64,000 bases of DNA from Opitutaceae bacterium (GTDB taxonomy: Bacteria > Verrucomicrobiota > Verrucomicrobiia > Opitutales > Opitutaceae), in NCBI GenBank assembly GCA_028284235.1, contig JANQSC010000029.1:1-64000 (forward strand), given 5' to 3'. Both the position numbers and the translations under genes were made by a program. Shown here piece by piece: positions 62,686 through 64,000 of the stretch. Below the pieces are notes generated by a model, which was not told the DNA's origin, did no database searches, and was given only the letters and a program-made list of their open reading frames with translations. Positions within the stretch are counted from its first letter, which is position 1; every line of letters begins with the position of its first letter.

Positions 62686-63414
62686 CTAGACAGGAACCGC
62701 ATCCCAAGTGCGCCCATTCAATTCACGTCCGGTTTCATTCTTTCGAACGCCTCCCCACTGCTTGAAGAAGAACGCCGTTCGATCGTCGCATTGACCGCGG
62801 AGCGATTCGACCCACTCCTTATGCATCGGTCTAGCGCCCGGACCCGATTCGCCCCCCACAATTAGCCAATTCGGGCGATGCTTCCCCATCTTGATGGGAC
62901 CAAGCAGTGGTTCGGCACTTACGAAACGCACACTCGCCGGAATCGATGCCAAAACGGGAACCCGTTCGTCCCACCGCTCTTGATTCTCCGCAGTCGTTCC
63001 AAGCCAAATGTTCTTCGGCAGATAATCGTCAAACGTTGGTGTTAGCGGAATCACATTCTGCGGGCGCTTTGTCAAAAGCAGCCAGTCGAGATCCGGCGTA
63101 GAAGCGATGACTCGAAACAATCGGCGGCGCTGATCAACCAAGTCCTCGCGATCTTCAAACACATCCGCCATCGAAGCGCAGAATACCCGCCTTCGCACCC
63201 CATCCGCTTTTGCTTGGCGGTTCCATTTCAACGGCTTGTTCCAATGCTTGTCACCGAAGAAACGCCTCGGAGCATCCTTGCCCCAAACACTGTTCCCCGT
63301 ACGTTTCGCCCAAGTTTCGGCATAGCAATTTGCGCACGCTTCGGAGACCTTCCAGCAACCCCACCAAGGGTTGAAAGTGTGGTGGCACCATTCTATTTTT
63401 GTGTTCTCGCCCAT
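62686..63414 (-). CDS. phage Gp37/Gp68 family protein (DUF5131)
   Basis: 242 residues from the ATG at 63414, giving the family N terminus GENTKIEWCHHTFNPWWGC. Conserved cysteines follow in CWKVSEACANCYAE. Other blocks are RRVFCASMADVFED, DWLLLTKRPQN, WLGTTAENQERWDERV and LIVGGESGPGARPMHKEWV. The family is spread in phages and mobile elements; it resembles radical SAM-like folds but lacks a proven reaction. The cysteine pattern suggests a metal cluster. Confidence 0.88.
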   Translation of the reverse strand: MGENTKIEWCHHTFNPWWGCWKVSEACANCYAETWAKRTGNSVWGKDAPRRFFGDKHWNKPLKWNRQAKADGVRRRVFCASMADVFEDREDLVDQRRRLFRVIASTPDLDWLLLTKRPQNVIPLTPTFDDYLPKNIWLGTTAENQERWDERVPVLASIPASVRFVSAEPLLGPIKMGKHRPNWLIVGGESGPGARPMHKEWVESLRGQCDDRTAFFFKQWGGVRKNETGRELNGRTWDAVPV

Positions 63415-63430
63415 AATTGTATCCAAATAT

Positions 63431-64000
63431 TCAATATTCGACAGGCTCCTCAGCCTCGTTCTCCTTGAAAAGCGTGTACATCTTTTCAAACCTAAGCTTC
63501 TCGTATCCAGTATGGCCCTCGCGATACTTCAACTGGCAAAGCCAGACCTCCGGCTCCGCGGTCATACGATCCTGTTCAATCTTGTCCGAATCCTCCTTCG
63601 GCATGTACAGCGCCCAAACCCGGTCCGCGTCGTTCTCGAGACTCCCGCTCTCCCCAAGATCGTTCAGCGACGGGAAACGCTGCTCCTTCTGCATCTCGCG
63701 ATTCGGTTGGCCCAGCGCCAGGCAAGTGCAACCCAGCTCCAACCCAAGCGGTTTGAAAAACGACGAAATATAGTCGATCTTCTCCTTCTTGTTCCGAAAA
63801 TTCCCAGACGCCTTCAGCTGGTGCATGTGGTCGACCACGATCAAGTCGATCGGACCATTCTTCGCCGCGATGTTCCTCGAACGACTCACCACGTTCTCGA
63901 TCGTGAAATTCGAGTCGTACACGAAAAGCAAGCCCTCAGCCTCGCCCCTCAGCCGTTGCAGTTCCGCCCTCGCCAGCCTTCTGCGATCATCCGGTTCGCC
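63431..64000 (-). CDS. replicative DNA helicase (DnaB-like), 5' truncated by the window
   Basis: The frame is open to the right edge, so only the C-terminal 189 residues are seen. RecA-fold parts: DLIVVDHMHQL (Walker B), CLALGQPNREMQKEQRFPSLNDLGESGSLENDADRVWALY (motif H4 with the arginine-finger region), and a final LKYREGHTGYEKLRFEKMYTLF. These match DnaB family helicases. It would unwind phage DNA at the replication fork. The Walker A half is outside the window. Confidence 0.88.
   Translation of the reverse strand, partial: GEPDDRRRLARAELQRLRGEAEGLLFVYDSNFTIENVVSRSRNIAAKNGPIDLIVVDHMHQLKASGNFRNKKEKIDYISSFFKPLGLELGCTCLALGQPNREMQKEQRFPSLNDLGESGSLENDADRVWALYMPKEDSDKIEQDRMTAEPEVWLCQLKYREGHTGYEKLRFEKMYTLFKENEAEEPVEY

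Larger units (their letters stand above)
33602..64000. mobile_element. prophage, left end at tRNA-Leu, right end outside the window
   Basis: From 33.6 kb to the edge nearly every recognisable gene is phage-type: terminase, tail hub, tape measure, tail tube, capsid, protease, portal and replicative helicase. The genes are tightly packed, overlap heavily, and almost all lie on the minus strand. The head resembles lambda and the tail tip resembles gene transfer agents. No integrase, attR or clear lysogeny repressor with its control region is seen, so these must lie further right. The structural frames are all intact, so the element may be functional. Confidence 0.9.

Overview
The window is chromosomal DNA of a marine-type Verrucomicrobiota, most likely class Opitutae, followed by about 30 kb of an integrated tailed phage. 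The lineage call rests on three things: a complete Verru_Chthon-type pseudopilin cassette (13.3-19.2 kb), an ECF sigma factor coupled to a FecR-like protein (2.9-4.9 kb), and several secreted proteins of verrucomicrobial style. No rRNA is present to fix the genus.

Host part (1-33.6 kb). The left edge holds the end of fdhD, then a membrane-anchored subtilisin-like protease, a VOC protein, the FecR/ECF sigma pair, an M48 lipoprotein peptidase and an OmpR-type two-component system. That system is divergent from a secreted EF-hand protein, with a CusR/HprR-like dyad between them. Next come a TPR protein, dnaX with an A10 slippage run that joins a second reading frame, the SRP RNA gene, and the pseudopilin operon. 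After that come acetyl-CoA synthetase divergent from a short rho, an unrecognised 587-residue protein, hisF, a YHYH protein, a glyoxalase, mtaB, the coupled trio CPBP protease-thiL-tsaE, and a large protein with Arg/Gly-rich and acidic ends. The spaces between genes carry many GC-rich hairpins and palindromic repeats. One repeat is split by a 163-bp MITE with perfect 18-bp ends and a TTA target duplication.

Phage part (33.6-64 kb, running off the right edge). The prophage abuts the 3' end of a tRNA-Leu(GAG) gene, which is the probable attachment site. Almost all genes run leftward. From right to left they are: a DnaB-like helicase fragment, a Gp37/Gp68-type protein, small membrane and acidic proteins, an SRAP protein on the opposite strand, an HTH protein, then portal, ClpP-like prohead protease with a nested scaffold, and major capsid protein. 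These are followed by connector-position genes, a block of fibre-like and small proteins that carry signal peptides or membrane segments, then tail terminator, tail tube, overlapping tail chaperones and tape measure. The tail ends with a BR0599-type minor tail protein, an NlpC/P60 protein and a large hub. A small-gene operon follows, and last the terminase genes and a XRE-type protein next to the tRNA. The head is lambda-like (GpA terminase, lambda-type portal, protease/scaffold nesting) and the tail tip resembles that of gene transfer agents. No integrase is visible in the window.

The most notable items are the dnaX slippage site, three copies of an 18-bp phage dyad of which two sit in long promoter spacers directly before genes without ribosome binding sites, the block of signal-peptide fibre proteins inside a virion operon, and the terminase genes lying at the far end from the head genes.
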